DNA of 64,000 bases from Arcobacter siniprincipis (lineage in GTDB: Bacteria > Campylobacterota > Campylobacteria > Campylobacterales > Arcobacteraceae). The translations under genes and the position numbers were made by a program. Shown here one piece after another: positions 53,280 through 61,941 of this stretch (the first letter of the stretch is position 1; each line of letters opens with the position of its first letter). Location of the stretch: positions 1,860,001 through 1,924,000 of the forward strand of contig NZ_CP182343.1 in assembly GCF_048571125.1 (NCBI RefSeq), given 5' to 3'. The notes below the pieces were generated by a model. The model was not told the origin of the DNA. It made no database searches and was given only the letters and a program-made list of their open reading frames with translations.

Positions 53280-54020
53280 TCATTTAATAATAAGAATGAT
53301 TATTAAAAAAAGTTCAGATAGCTCTAAAATTGTACCTAATGCATCACCATTTAAAAAACCTACATTTTTTCTTATAAATAGCGCAATTAAATATGAAAAA
53401 ATAAAAGCAAAAAGAGTAAGAGATAAAGTTTTAAATCCCACGAGTATAATATTTGTCAAAGTAAAAACTAAAAGTGCTACAAAAAAAATGTTTGTAGAGA
53501 GTGAGTCTTTTAGTTGATTTACAAATGAAGATTTAAATTCAAAGTTTTTAATCACAAACAAAAGCATCAATCTACTTATGACTATAATTGATACGAACTC
53601 TAGAAGATAGCCATTTAAAAACAGATATACAATCCCAGCAATTTTTAAAGTAAAAAAAGCAAAAGCATACAAAACTCCCATGGCACCAATAGTTGGTTCT
53701 TTGATAACTTCATAGGCATCTTTCCCACTATGTTTTGCATAAATAGCATCTACCACATCTATGATAGCTTCTGTATGAATAAATCCATAAAGAATCATAT
53801 AAAACACAGCACATATAACAGCTCCAAACCAAGATAAATCAGATAAAAAATGGTATAAAACAAGAGTAATAAAACCAAGTATTAATCCAATTAGAGGAAA
53901 AGAAAAAAGCATAAAAGATAAAATCTCTTTTTTTGATAAGTCATCATCTTCTTTAAACTTCACAGGAAGTATTGTAAAATAGCTAAGAGCAAATTTAAAA
54001 CCTAAGATAAAATTATTCAT
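53280..54020 (-). CDS. cobS: Adenosylcobinamide-GDP ribazoletransferase CobS
   Basis: CobS joins adenosylcobinamide-GDP with alpha-ribazole to give the final cobalamin. The 246-residue membrane protein has about seven helices and the CobS pattern (FALSYFTILPVKF near the start, then GFIHTEAIIDVVDAIYAKHSGKDAYEVIKEPTIGAMGV). The classical HLDGLADTADG motif is changed here to HTEAIIDVVDAI, as in divergent members. It overlaps cobQ by 8 bases and ends the operon. Confidence 0.88.
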   Translation of the reverse strand: MNNFILGFKFALSYFTILPVKFKEDDDLSKKEILSFMLFSFPLIGLILGFITLVLYHFLSDLSWFGAVICAVFYMILYGFIHTEAIIDVVDAIYAKHSGKDAYEVIKEPTIGAMGVLYAFAFFTLKIAGIVYLFLNGYLLEFVSIIVISRLMLLFVIKNFEFKSSFVNQLKDSLSTNIFFVALLVFTLTNIILVGFKTLSLTLFAFIFSYLIALFIRKNVGFLNGDALGTILELSELFLIIILIIK

Positions 54021-55407
54021 TTATATTTTCCAATATTTTATTTACATCAAGTCTATTTCTCATATTTGAAATAAAACTATCAATTGTATCTTTTTTATAT
54101 ACTTTAAAATCAAACTCTTTATAATCACTATTTATTGTTTTAAACAGTTTGGTTCTGATATTGTCATTGTCAAATATAGCATGGATAAAAGTACCTTTTA
54201 TATTATCTGTTTCATATGATATTTCATATTTTTTTGAAACTCCGTGGTGTATTTCAAAACCTTCAATTTCACAATTAAAGATTTTATAACTAGCTTTTTT
54301 AAGAACTTTCTCTTTTTCAAAGATTATCTCATCATCAATAAAACCAAAACCCTCTTCTATACAAGCTTCACTATTTTCCAATGCATACTTATCATCAAGT
54401 GTTTTAAACATCATCTCATAACCACCACAAAGCCCTAAAATAGTTTTTTGGTACTCTTTTATTCTATCAAATAAGCCGTTTGATTTAAGCCACTGGAGGT
54501 CTTTTATCACTAACTTTGAGCCTGGCAAGATTATCATATCAAACTTATCAAGAGAAATACTGCTTTCTATAAATTCTAAGTTTATATTACTATCAGCAAT
54601 CAAAGGTTCGAAGTCATTGTAATTGCTCATATAAGGATATGAAATAACCCCTACTCTTATAATACTATCTTTGCTATTTTGAGCATAATTTTTCAAACTT
54701 TGTGAATCTTCAAAACCTAGATTAAATGGCACATAAGGAAGCACTCCAAGAACTGGTATCTTAAAATCATTTTCTATGATTTTTATGCCCTCATCAAAAA
54801 GGGATAAATCCCCACGAAACTTATTTACAATCACACCGATTACATTTTTTTGTAACTCTTTTGGAAGAAGATTATAAACCCCATAAATCGAAGCAAAAAC
54901 TCCACCTTTTTCGATGTCTGCTACGAGTATGATTTTTGTATTGTATTTTGTAGCGATGTAGATATTTGATAAATCTTTATCCATAAGATTAAGTTCCACA
55001 GGACTTCCAGCTCCCTCACAAACAAGACAATCATACTTCTCATCAAGATAAGAAAAACATCTATCAACTGCTGGTTTTAGTAGGTCTAAATCTTTATAAT
55101 AAGTAAGTACATCCTTAGAAGCTACTACTTGCCCCTCAACTATTACAGAAGCATTACTTCCTCTCCCTGATTTTAATAGGACAGGATTAAGATGATAAGA
55201 AGTAGGCACACCCAAAACCTGAGCTTGAAAATACTGAGCAACAGCAATCTCACTACCATCATCACATACATAGGCATTGTTTGATACATTTTGAGCTTTA
55301 AAAGGTGCTACATTTACACCTAAGTCTTGTAAAATCTTAGCTATAACAAAAGTAATAGTAGATTTTCCAGCATCACTTGATGTTCCAAAAATAGAGATAT
55401 TATTCAT
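54013..55407 (-). CDS. cobQ: Cobyric acid synthase CobQ
   Basis: CobQ amidates the b, d, e and g side chains of adenosyl-cobyrinate a,c-diamide using ATP and glutamine. The 464-residue protein has a P-loop GTSSDAGKS, the cobyrinate region VAPFKAQNVSNNAYV, and a class I glutamine amidotransferase domain with the nucleophile in LGLCGGYEMMF. The start abuts the stop of the unknown protein with no gap, suggesting co-translation. Confidence 0.94.
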   Translation of the reverse strand: MNNISIFGTSSDAGKSTITFVIAKILQDLGVNVAPFKAQNVSNNAYVCDDGSEIAVAQYFQAQVLGVPTSYHLNPVLLKSGRGSNASVIVEGQVVASKDVLTYYKDLDLLKPAVDRCFSYLDEKYDCLVCEGAGSPVELNLMDKDLSNIYIATKYNTKIILVADIEKGGVFASIYGVYNLLPKELQKNVIGVIVNKFRGDLSLFDEGIKIIENDFKIPVLGVLPYVPFNLGFEDSQSLKNYAQNSKDSIIRVGVISYPYMSNYNDFEPLIADSNINLEFIESSISLDKFDMIILPGSKLVIKDLQWLKSNGLFDRIKEYQKTILGLCGGYEMMFKTLDDKYALENSEACIEEGFGFIDDEIIFEKEKVLKKASYKIFNCEIEGFEIHHGVSKKYEISYETDNIKGTFIHAIFDNDNIRTKLFKTINSDYKEFDFKVYKKDTIDSFISNMRNRLDVNKILENINE

Positions 55408-56394
55408 CTAATTATTATCCTTGTAGTCAGATATGCCATTATTTGAGATATTATTAATAATTAATTTATCAAAAGGTCTTTTTAAATTCTTCATACAAAA
55501 ATCATTTATTTTATTTTTTGCAAATTCTACTACTTTTAATATTTCATCTGTATAGTAATCTTTATTTAAATTTTCAAACCAAAGGATAAAATGAGCAAAA
55601 ACTCTCAATTCCATTTCTTCAATATACGACTTCTCCGTTGGACAAATCTCTTCCATTATATATTCTACTATATAATATAAATACAACATAAGATAAGGTA
55701 ATCTACTATATAAATAAGCCCATTGAGTTAATTTAGAATCCCAACCCGAAAAAATAAAGTTTACATTTAATTTTTCTGTTCTTATTGCCTCATGTTCTGT
55801 AAACAAATGCATAGCATGATTACAAATACCATCAAAATTATCATCACATTTTTTGTTGTATCTTAAATTTGTAAGATATAAAGAAGAAAATAAATCAGAT
55901 AGTCCAAGTTTATTAAGTACAGTATTTATTCTTTTTTGATGTCCTTCAATTCCACCTGCATTACTCGGTCTTAACTTTAAAGGATTTTCAGACATACTTT
56001 CTCCAAATGTAAATTCATCAATAACTATTGATTCTAACAAATATAGAGTTTCTTGGATTGGCTTCCTTATCAACATATATGTAACATTTAGTTTTGCTTT
56101 TTTTGATGAAATCAAAGCTTCATAAATACAATGTAATGTATCAGATAAAAGTGCTGGTAAAATAAAAGTTTTTAATACTTTATTTCGCTCTTCATATAAT
56201 TTATATTTAGATAAAAAACTTAAAATATCTTCATCATCTGTAAGATTATTAGCAATTTCTTCTTTTAAAGCAAATTCATAATTAAAAATATTTTCTTTTT
56301 CTCCATACACTAAAACATTTGCCAATATATCATGAATAAAAAAACATAATTCATGACCTGATTCAAATTCTCTTGGCAAAAAAACATTTTTCAC
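55408..56394 (-). CDS. Unrecognised 328-residue protein inside the cobalamin operon
   Basis: I do not recognise this protein. It is soluble, mostly helical and Tyr/Leu-rich, with a GTG start abutting cobU. Conserved-looking patches include CFFIHDILANVLVYGEKE, LRPSNAGGIEGHQKRI, NHAMHLFTEHEAIRTEKLN and WAYLYSRLPYLMLYLYYIVEY. There are several His/Cys/Glu residues in HAMHLFTEHEAIRTE that could bind a metal or corrinoid. It abuts cobQ and cobU without gaps, so it is co-translated with cobalamin genes. It may be a new cobalamin-related protein or an insertion; codon use and base composition look like its neighbours. Confidence 0.6.
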   Translation of the reverse strand: MKNVFLPREFESGHELCFFIHDILANVLVYGEKENIFNYEFALKEEIANNLTDDEDILSFLSKYKLYEERNKVLKTFILPALLSDTLHCIYEALISSKKAKLNVTYMLIRKPIQETLYLLESIVIDEFTFGESMSENPLKLRPSNAGGIEGHQKRINTVLNKLGLSDLFSSLYLTNLRYNKKCDDNFDGICNHAMHLFTEHEAIRTEKLNVNFIFSGWDSKLTQWAYLYSRLPYLMLYLYYIVEYIMEEICPTEKSYIEEMELRVFAHFILWFENLNKDYYTDEILKVVEFAKNKINDFCMKNLKRPFDKLIINNISNNGISDYKDNN

Positions 56395-56889
56395 TTATTT
56401 CAACCTTTGAGCAAGTCCAAGTTTCACTTCATAAACTTCATCACAGATACTTGCTAACTTTTGTCCTATGATTCCACTTAGGTCTACATATTTACGGCTA
56501 ACTTTTTCAAAAGGTATAACTCCACTACTTACGTCATTTAGTACAAAAACTATATTTGCATTTATTGATGCTAGTTTTTCTATTTCTTCTAAAAGTTTTT
56601 CTTCTTCTTTTTCAAGTCCATTTAAAAGCCACATGGAGATACAATCTATCAAATAAGTATTATCATCTTTGATGACTTTTGATAAATCAAATTTCTCTTC
56701 TATGGTTTCAAACTTATCTTTTCTTTGATTTTGATGTTTTAAAACCCTGTTTTGCATCTCTTTATCGCCATAACTATTATCATAGGTTGCTATATAATAT
56801 GGCTTTTTATTTTTTGAGAGTTCTATTGCTTTTGCTTCTGCAAGTTTACTTTTTCCTGATTTTTGTCCGCCGTAATATAGTATCTTCAT
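56395..56889 (-). CDS. cobU: Adenosylcobinamide kinase / guanylyltransferase CobU
   Basis: CobU phosphorylates adenosylcobinamide and adds GMP. The 164-residue protein has the P-loop GGQKSGKSKLAE and the later DVSSGVIPFEKVSRKYVDLSGIIGQKLA. Its start overlaps the marC stop by one base. Confidence 0.93.
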   Translation of the reverse strand: MKILYYGGQKSGKSKLAEAKAIELSKNKKPYYIATYDNSYGDKEMQNRVLKHQNQRKDKFETIEEKFDLSKVIKDDNTYLIDCISMWLLNGLEKEEEKLLEEIEKLASINANIVFVLNDVSSGVIPFEKVSRKYVDLSGIIGQKLASICDEVYEVKLGLAQRLK

Positions 56890-57488
56890 TATAGTCCTAA
56901 GAAGTTTTTGATACCAGTAAATACAATCTGTGCTGCAAGTGCTGATAAAAATAGACCTGTGATTTTTGATATTACTAATAAACCTTGTTTCCCAATGATA
57001 TTTTCAATGATACTTGAGGTATAAAGCATAATTCCTATAACTAAAACAGCACTTATCAATGCTAAACTTCCCATTATCATTGATGATGTGCTATCAAAAG
57101 TTGCACCCATCACAAGTAAGATACCAATAGTTCCTGGTCCTATTGTAACAGGAATTGCTAAGGGTACTACTGCAAGCTGAGAGATATCTTTAGTCCCTAC
57201 TTTGCCACTATCTTTATTACCTTTTATTAAATCAACTGCTGATAAAAATAATAAGGCACCAGCACCTATTCTAAAAGCATCTAAAGTTATACCAAAAACT
57301 GCAAATATATGTTTTCCAAAAAAAAGTAAAATCAAACTCATAATAATCACTGAAATTGTAACTTTGATAGCTAAAGCTTTTCTCTCTTTTGCTGTTGCCT
57401 CATTTGCTACGGTTAAAAAAACAGACAATACAAAAAATGGTGTCATAATAAAAAACATTTTTAAAAATGTTGCTATAAAAATATCCAT
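56889..57488 (-). CDS. MarC family membrane protein
   Basis: A 199-residue membrane protein with six helices. The MarC motif PLAIPVTIGPGTIGILLVMG is present. MarC proteins have no proven substrate and are not linked to multiple antibiotic resistance. Its place between cobT and cobU in a cobalamin operon is unusual and perhaps incidental. Its stop overlaps cobU by one base. Confidence 0.88.
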   Translation of the reverse strand: MDIFIATFLKMFFIMTPFFVLSVFLTVANEATAKERKALAIKVTISVIIMSLILLFFGKHIFAVFGITLDAFRIGAGALLFLSAVDLIKGNKDSGKVGTKDISQLAVVPLAIPVTIGPGTIGILLVMGATFDSTSSMIMGSLALISAVLVIGIMLYTSSIIENIIGKQGLLVISKITGLFLSALAAQIVFTGIKNFLGL

Positions 57489-57492
57489 ACTA

Positions 57493-58551
57493 TTATCCTA
57501 AAAAGCTTTCAACTTGTTTGGTTATATCAGCTTTTGACAAACCATTTAAAAGCCCATACATTAAAGCTGCTCCTGCACCAACACCCTCTTTTGCTTCACC
57601 TTCATCATATAATTTTAAAGCAGGATGAGATGAAAGTGAGAAATCAAAATCCACATAATAAGCATCAATTTTAAAATCAAGTAGTTCTAATAGTGCTTTT
57701 ATATCACTTTTTTCATCTTCTTGAACCCATTTTGTAGTGCATATTGCTAAGTTTGAAGTTTCAAATTCTCCACCCATGGTTCTTAAAATTGAGTTTACTA
57801 TTAGAAGTACTGAAGCCATCTGAGTTCCACCTGCTAGGACTACCTTTATTTTATTATTTAATCCTAAAATAAAACCAGCATTAAATATTTGCATATTGTC
57901 TGACACTCGTCCAAGTTTTGCAAAGATATCATCGTCACTTCTTACATAAGATAATGCATTTTTAACTGTTTCATCTCTTATTGTTGTAGGAGAGTCTTTA
58001 AAAGAACTTGAAAAGAACTCTTTACAATCATAATCCAAAGCTTGGCAAGTAGCTCTAGCTGTTGTAGTACCACTTGGAACACTTTCACCTAAAATTATAT
58101 AGTCATCTTGGCACTCATAAGTTTGACCAAAAGCTAATCCCTTTTGAAAAATATCAAGTGCATCTATTTTTGCATCAAGAGCGATTGATTTTGAGGGAGA
58201 TATTCCAAAAGTATGTGTTTTAAAATAATCTACTTTGGGAGAGACTTCAAGTCCTAAATCTAGAAGTTCTATATTTGAATAAGGCTTTAAAAGATGCACA
58301 GCTCTTGTAATAAGAGCAGGAGTTGGAACTCCACTTGGAGTTGTAGCTATTTCACCTAAACTTCGTAGTTCCCCTGTACATAAAAACTCACTATCAAGGG
58401 TGGGAGTTAAGTGTATCTTTCCTGGGATTCCAGCTTGTGTTAGACCAGCTATATTTACCGTTTGTGTATTGCTAAGGCTTAACATAAAAGTAGCCTTTTT
58501 GCCCCTTAAAAATTCTGCAAAATCAATCTTACCTATAATATTTTTTACCAA
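57493..58551 (-). CDS. cobT: CobT-like nicotinate-nucleotide dimethylbenzimidazole phosphoribosyltransferase
   Basis: CobT makes alpha-ribazole phosphate from dimethylbenzimidazole. The 352-residue protein is of the alternative (archaeal/epsilon) type, with LGEIATTPSGVPTPALITRAVH, VPSGTTTARATCQAL, the VVLAGGTQMASVL region and EGVGAGAALMYGL near the end, the Glu acting as base. It starts at a TTG with AGGA upstream. It sits next to bluB and the kinase, which fits its job. Confidence 0.88.
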   Translation of the reverse strand: MVKNIIGKIDFAEFLRGKKATFMLSLSNTQTVNIAGLTQAGIPGKIHLTPTLDSEFLCTGELRSLGEIATTPSGVPTPALITRAVHLLKPYSNIELLDLGLEVSPKVDYFKTHTFGISPSKSIALDAKIDALDIFQKGLAFGQTYECQDDYIILGESVPSGTTTARATCQALDYDCKEFFSSSFKDSPTTIRDETVKNALSYVRSDDDIFAKLGRVSDNMQIFNAGFILGLNNKIKVVLAGGTQMASVLLIVNSILRTMGGEFETSNLAICTTKWVQEDEKSDIKALLELLDFKIDAYYVDFDFSLSSHPALKLYDEGEAKEGVGAGAALMYGLLNGLSKADITKQVESFLG

Positions 58552-58559
58552 GTTCTTTC

Positions 58560-59342
58560 CTATATCAAATCTATAAATTTATTTTTGAAAATAATGTTAT
58601 CATAATCTCTATTAGTCAAATGCCTTTTAACACAATAATAAAGTGAAGCATATCTTAAATAGACAATAAAATCATCTAGTTTTATCTCTTTATTATAAGC
58701 ATTTAAAAGTATATTTATCTCTTCTTTATTGCTACACCAAGATAAAGCTACAACTGCCAAATCAAAGATAAAGTCGCCCTCACAAGCATCACTAAAATCA
58801 AAGACACAAGTTAGTTTATCTTCACAAAAAGTTGCATTATCTAAAAAGAGATCTCCATGAATAATACCATCATTTTTAAGCTCTATTTTTAAAGAATCAA
58901 ACTCCTCTTGAAATGCTTTGTTTCCAGTTTTTTCTATCAATACTCTTAATTGCGACTTACCAAAAGCAGAGAGATTATTATGTTTTTTATTTTTTGTCAT
59001 TTTGTGAAAAGAGCTTAAAAATTGCCCTATTTGCTCCAAATGAGTTGATTTTACAAACTCCACTACACTCTCACCCTTTGCTTTAGAAAAAACAAGACCT
59101 CTTTTTCCTTTTATGAAAATATTATCTTTTATGACTTTTGGCACACAAAGATTTCTTGTGTAGTTTAAAAGTTCGATTTCAGCATCGATATTAAAAAGAT
59201 TTTCTTCTTCATATATCTTTAAAATATAATCATTATCCAAAATATAGACAGTATGACTTTCACCATTTTTTGTCTCTTGTAAAGATTTTATATCAAAAAA
59301 AGGTTTTATATCTTCATAAAAAAGTTTAGTTTTTACTCCCAC
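58560..59342 (-). CDS. APH-fold kinase, candidate L-threonine kinase of the cobalamin pathway
   Basis: The roughly 260-residue protein has an aminoglycoside phosphotransferase-type fold: ATP-binding Lys in YILKIYE (about residue 42), helix Glu in DAEIELL, catalytic loop HGDLFLDN (162-169) and the metal Asp in DFSD (182-185). Family members phosphorylate hydroxyl groups of small molecules, including homoserine (ThrB type). In an operon that also carries bluB, cobT, cobU and cobS and beside the threonine-phosphate decarboxylase, the natural substrate would be L-threonine; no PduX-type threonine kinase is seen in the window. This is an inference. Start: I chose the GTG at 59342, whose G overlaps the bluB stop (TAG), with AAGG upstream; a longer frame from a GTG at 59384 is possible. 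Confidence 0.7.
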   Translation of the reverse strand: MGVKTKLFYEDIKPFFDIKSLQETKNGESHTVYILDNDYILKIYEEENLFNIDAEIELLNYTRNLCVPKVIKDNIFIKGKRGLVFSKAKGESVVEFVKSTHLEQIGQFLSSFHKMTKNKKHNNLSAFGKSQLRVLIEKTGNKAFQEEFDSLKIELKNDGIIHGDLFLDNATFCEDKLTCVFDFSDACEGDFIFDLAVVALSWCSNKEEINILLNAYNKEIKLDDFIVYLRYASLYYCVKRHLTNRDYDNIIFKNKFIDLI

Positions 59343-59965
59343 TATATGACCTTGATATCTTTCATTGATTTTCTTTTTTCCCACTCTAGGGTTAAAAGTT
59401 CTGGCTCATCTAAAAACTCATCAACATAACCAACTGTCAAATAAGCTATAAGTTTATGATTTTTTTCTATATTTAAAATCTTTTTTACTTTTTTTGGTTT
59501 TAAAATACTCACCCAACCAACACCAATATTATGAGCCCTTGCCATCAACCAAAAGTTTTGGATGGCACAAACTACACTATACTCACCCATCTTTTTTTGA
59601 CTTGTTTGCCCTAATACTCTTTTATCACTTTTTTCATATAAAACTGCGATATTTAAGTAAGACTCTTTTATACCTTCAAGTTTTAGTTTACTATAGAGTT
59701 CTTTATCTTTAAAAATCTCTTTTGCTTTTTCATTCTCTTTTAGGAAGTCTTGATATATCTCATCTCTTTTTTTAGCATCTATTACTATCACAAATTTCCA
59801 AGGTTGTGAGAAACCAACTGAGGGAGCATCGCAAGCAGCTTGAAGGAGTTTATCGAGGGTTTTATCATCTATTTTTTTATCTAAAAATCTATTTCCTCTC
59901 ACATCTCTTCTAGCTTTTATAATCTCATCTAAACATGCTATATCAGCAGATGTAAACTCTCTCAT
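59342..59965 (-). CDS. bluB: 5,6-dimethylbenzimidazole synthase BluB
   Basis: BluB cleaves reduced FMN with oxygen to form the lower ligand of cobalamin. The 207-residue protein has IIKARRDVRGNRFL, ACDAPSVGFSQPW (flavin pocket) and AHNIGVGWVSIL of the nitroreductase fold in its BluB version. The ATG at 59965 has a weak AAAGAG site. First gene of the minus-strand cobalamin operon. It shows the organism makes its own dimethylbenzimidazole in the presence of oxygen. Confidence 0.93.
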   Translation of the reverse strand: MREFTSADIACLDEIIKARRDVRGNRFLDKKIDDKTLDKLLQAACDAPSVGFSQPWKFVIVIDAKKRDEIYQDFLKENEKAKEIFKDKELYSKLKLEGIKESYLNIAVLYEKSDKRVLGQTSQKKMGEYSVVCAIQNFWLMARAHNIGVGWVSILKPKKVKKILNIEKNHKLIAYLTVGYVDEFLDEPELLTLEWEKRKSMKDIKVI

Positions 59966-60031
59966 AACTCTTTTTTCCTCTTATTTGTTATATATAAACT
60001 TTATAGTACCATTGCATAAAAAAGAGAACTT

Positions 60032-61057
60032 TTGAAATCAAATAATCAATTTAGTCATGGTGGTGATATTTTAGCTTTTAGCAAAAAAATAGGCTCAAAA
60101 CCAAAAGAAATAATAGACCTATCTTCAAATATCAATTTTCTAAAACCAAATATAAAAACAGACCTAAATAATTTAGATATTTCAAACTATCCAACATATG
60201 AAAAACTATATAAAATAATAGCAAAAAAATATAGTGTAAAAGCTGATGAAATAGAACTTTTCAATGGTGGAAGTAGCGCAATTTTTTCATTCTTTAGATA
60301 TAGCGATTTAAAGCACTGCACAATATATTCTCCTGCTTACTTAGAGTACAAAAAAGCAGCACAAACTTTTGGATTCAAAATTGATTTGATAAATAGATTT
60401 GAGCAGATAAACAAAAAAGTAAAAAAGAACTCTTTAGTTATCTTTGTAAACCCCTCAACTCCTGATGGGGAATATTATGATTTGGACAAACTATTTAACT
60501 CTTGGCTTGAAAAAAACTGCACTATTTTTGTAGATGAAAGTTTTTTAGACTTTACAAATAAAAAATCTATCATAAGTAAATTAAAAAGCTATGATAAGCT
60601 ATATATTTTAAAATCCATGACAAAAATATATAGTAGTGCAAGTATAAGAGTTGGTACTATTATTTCAAACTCTGAAAATATAAAAAGACTAAAAGAAAAA
60701 GAGCCTTTGTGGAAGCTATCTCACTTTGATTCTATTTACTTGCGAAATGCTATCAAAGACAAAAATTTTATTAGTAAAACTATTAAAATAACTCAAAAAA
60801 ACAAAGAATATACTATCAAACACTTGGAAAGATTTAATTTCATAAAAAAAATATATAAAAGCCAAGCAAACTATTTATTACTAGAGCTTCAAGACTGTGA
60901 TGCTCAGACCTTACAAGAGAAGCTAATCCCTTACAAAATCATGATAAGAGATTGTTCTAACTTTGATTTTCTAAATAAGACTTTTGTAAGAGTTGCTATA
61001 AAAGATAAAACTGCCATGCAAAAATTTATAAAAGCTTTGAAAAAAGAGTTTAGATGA
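60032..61057 (+). CDS. cobD: Threonine-phosphate decarboxylase CobD-like
   Basis: This PLP enzyme decarboxylates L-threonine-3-phosphate to aminopropanol phosphate, the linker of the nucleotide loop. The 341-residue protein has FSHGGDILAFSKKIG, PTYEKLYKIIAKKY, FNGGSSAIFSFFR and the PLP Lys in SMTKIYSSASIRVG. Class I/II aminotransferases of histidine synthesis are the alternative, but GGDI..A and the cob context favour CobD. It starts at a TTG (60032) with an AAAGAGA site. It overlaps cbiB by 4 bases (ATGA). Divergent from bluB. Confidence 0.87.
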   Translation: MKSNNQFSHGGDILAFSKKIGSKPKEIIDLSSNINFLKPNIKTDLNNLDISNYPTYEKLYKIIAKKYSVKADEIELFNGGSSAIFSFFRYSDLKHCTIYSPAYLEYKKAAQTFGFKIDLINRFEQINKKVKKNSLVIFVNPSTPDGEYYDLDKLFNSWLEKNCTIFVDESFLDFTNKKSIISKLKSYDKLYILKSMTKIYSSASIRVGTIISNSENIKRLKEKEPLWKLSHFDSIYLRNAIKDKNFISKTIKITQKNKEYTIKHLERFNFIKKIYKSQANYLLLELQDCDAQTLQEKLIPYKIMIRDCSNFDFLNKTFVRVAIKDKTAMQKFIKALKKEFR

Positions 61058-61941
61058 TGCATTTTACCACTGTCTTAGTTGCATATTTTATTGATTATTT
61101 TTTTGGAGAATTAGAGAAAGTAAAATTCTTCAAACACCCTGTTATTTTCATGGGTAATTATATAAAATGGTTTGAAAAAAGTTTTTATAAGGACTCTATT
61201 GTAAGAGGTGCTACTTTGACACTTTCATTGATTAGTATAGTTTTTATTATCACATATTTTCTAAGCCTTTTTGATAATATTTTAGTTCAAGGGTTCTTAT
61301 GTTCTTTTGCCATCTCATCAAAAATGCTTTATGATAGTGTAAAAGAAATTGTTCATTCCAGTGACCCTAAATACGCTATTTCTATGTTGGTTAGTAGAGA
61401 CACAAAAGATATGAGTGAAAGTGATATAAATAAAGCTGCAGTTGAGACTTATGCTGAAAATTTAAGTGATGGAGTAATAGCTCCCATGTTTTATATCTTG
61501 CTTTTTGGTGTCATTGGGGCTTTTGTTTATAAAGCAATTAATACTCTTGATTCTATGGTTGGATATAAAAATGAGAGATATGAAAACTTTGGTAAGTTTT
61601 CTGCAAAACTTGATGATGTGGTAAATTATATACCTTCTCGAATAACTGCTGTTTTGATAGCTTTATTTTTTAACTCATTTAATGCTTTAAAAAACTTTAA
61701 TTCATATGGTAAACTTCATGATAGTCCAAATGCTGGGCACCCTATTTCTGCTATGGCTTTAGCTTTAGGAGTAAAACTTGGAGGTCCGACTTCTTATTTT
61801 GGTAAAATAAAAGAAAAAGCTTATTTTGGTGAGGGAAGAGAAGAGATATTAAAAGAAGATGTTCTAAATGCACTTAATTTTAAATCAAAATTTGATTCAC
61901 TACTTTTACTTATGGCAATAATCTTTTTTTTATTAGTTTAG
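61054..61941 (+). CDS. cbiB: Adenosylcobinamide-phosphate synthase CbiB
   Basis: CbiB attaches aminopropanol (phosphate) to adenosyl-cobyric acid. The 295-residue membrane protein has several helices and the motifs KHPVIFMGNYIKWFEK, AVETYAENLSDGVIAPMFY, YKAINTLDSMVGYKNERYENFG and DSPNAGHPISAMALALG. Its start overlaps the cobD stop. The end overlaps cbiA on the other strand by 32 bases. Confidence 0.94.
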   Translation: MMHFTTVLVAYFIDYFFGELEKVKFFKHPVIFMGNYIKWFEKSFYKDSIVRGATLTLSLISIVFIITYFLSLFDNILVQGFLCSFAISSKMLYDSVKEIVHSSDPKYAISMLVSRDTKDMSESDINKAAVETYAENLSDGVIAPMFYILLFGVIGAFVYKAINTLDSMVGYKNERYENFGKFSAKLDDVVNYIPSRITAVLIALFFNSFNALKNFNSYGKLHDSPNAGHPISAMALALGVKLGGPTSYFGKIKEKAYFGEGREEILKEDVLNALNFKSKFDSLLLLMAIIFFLLV

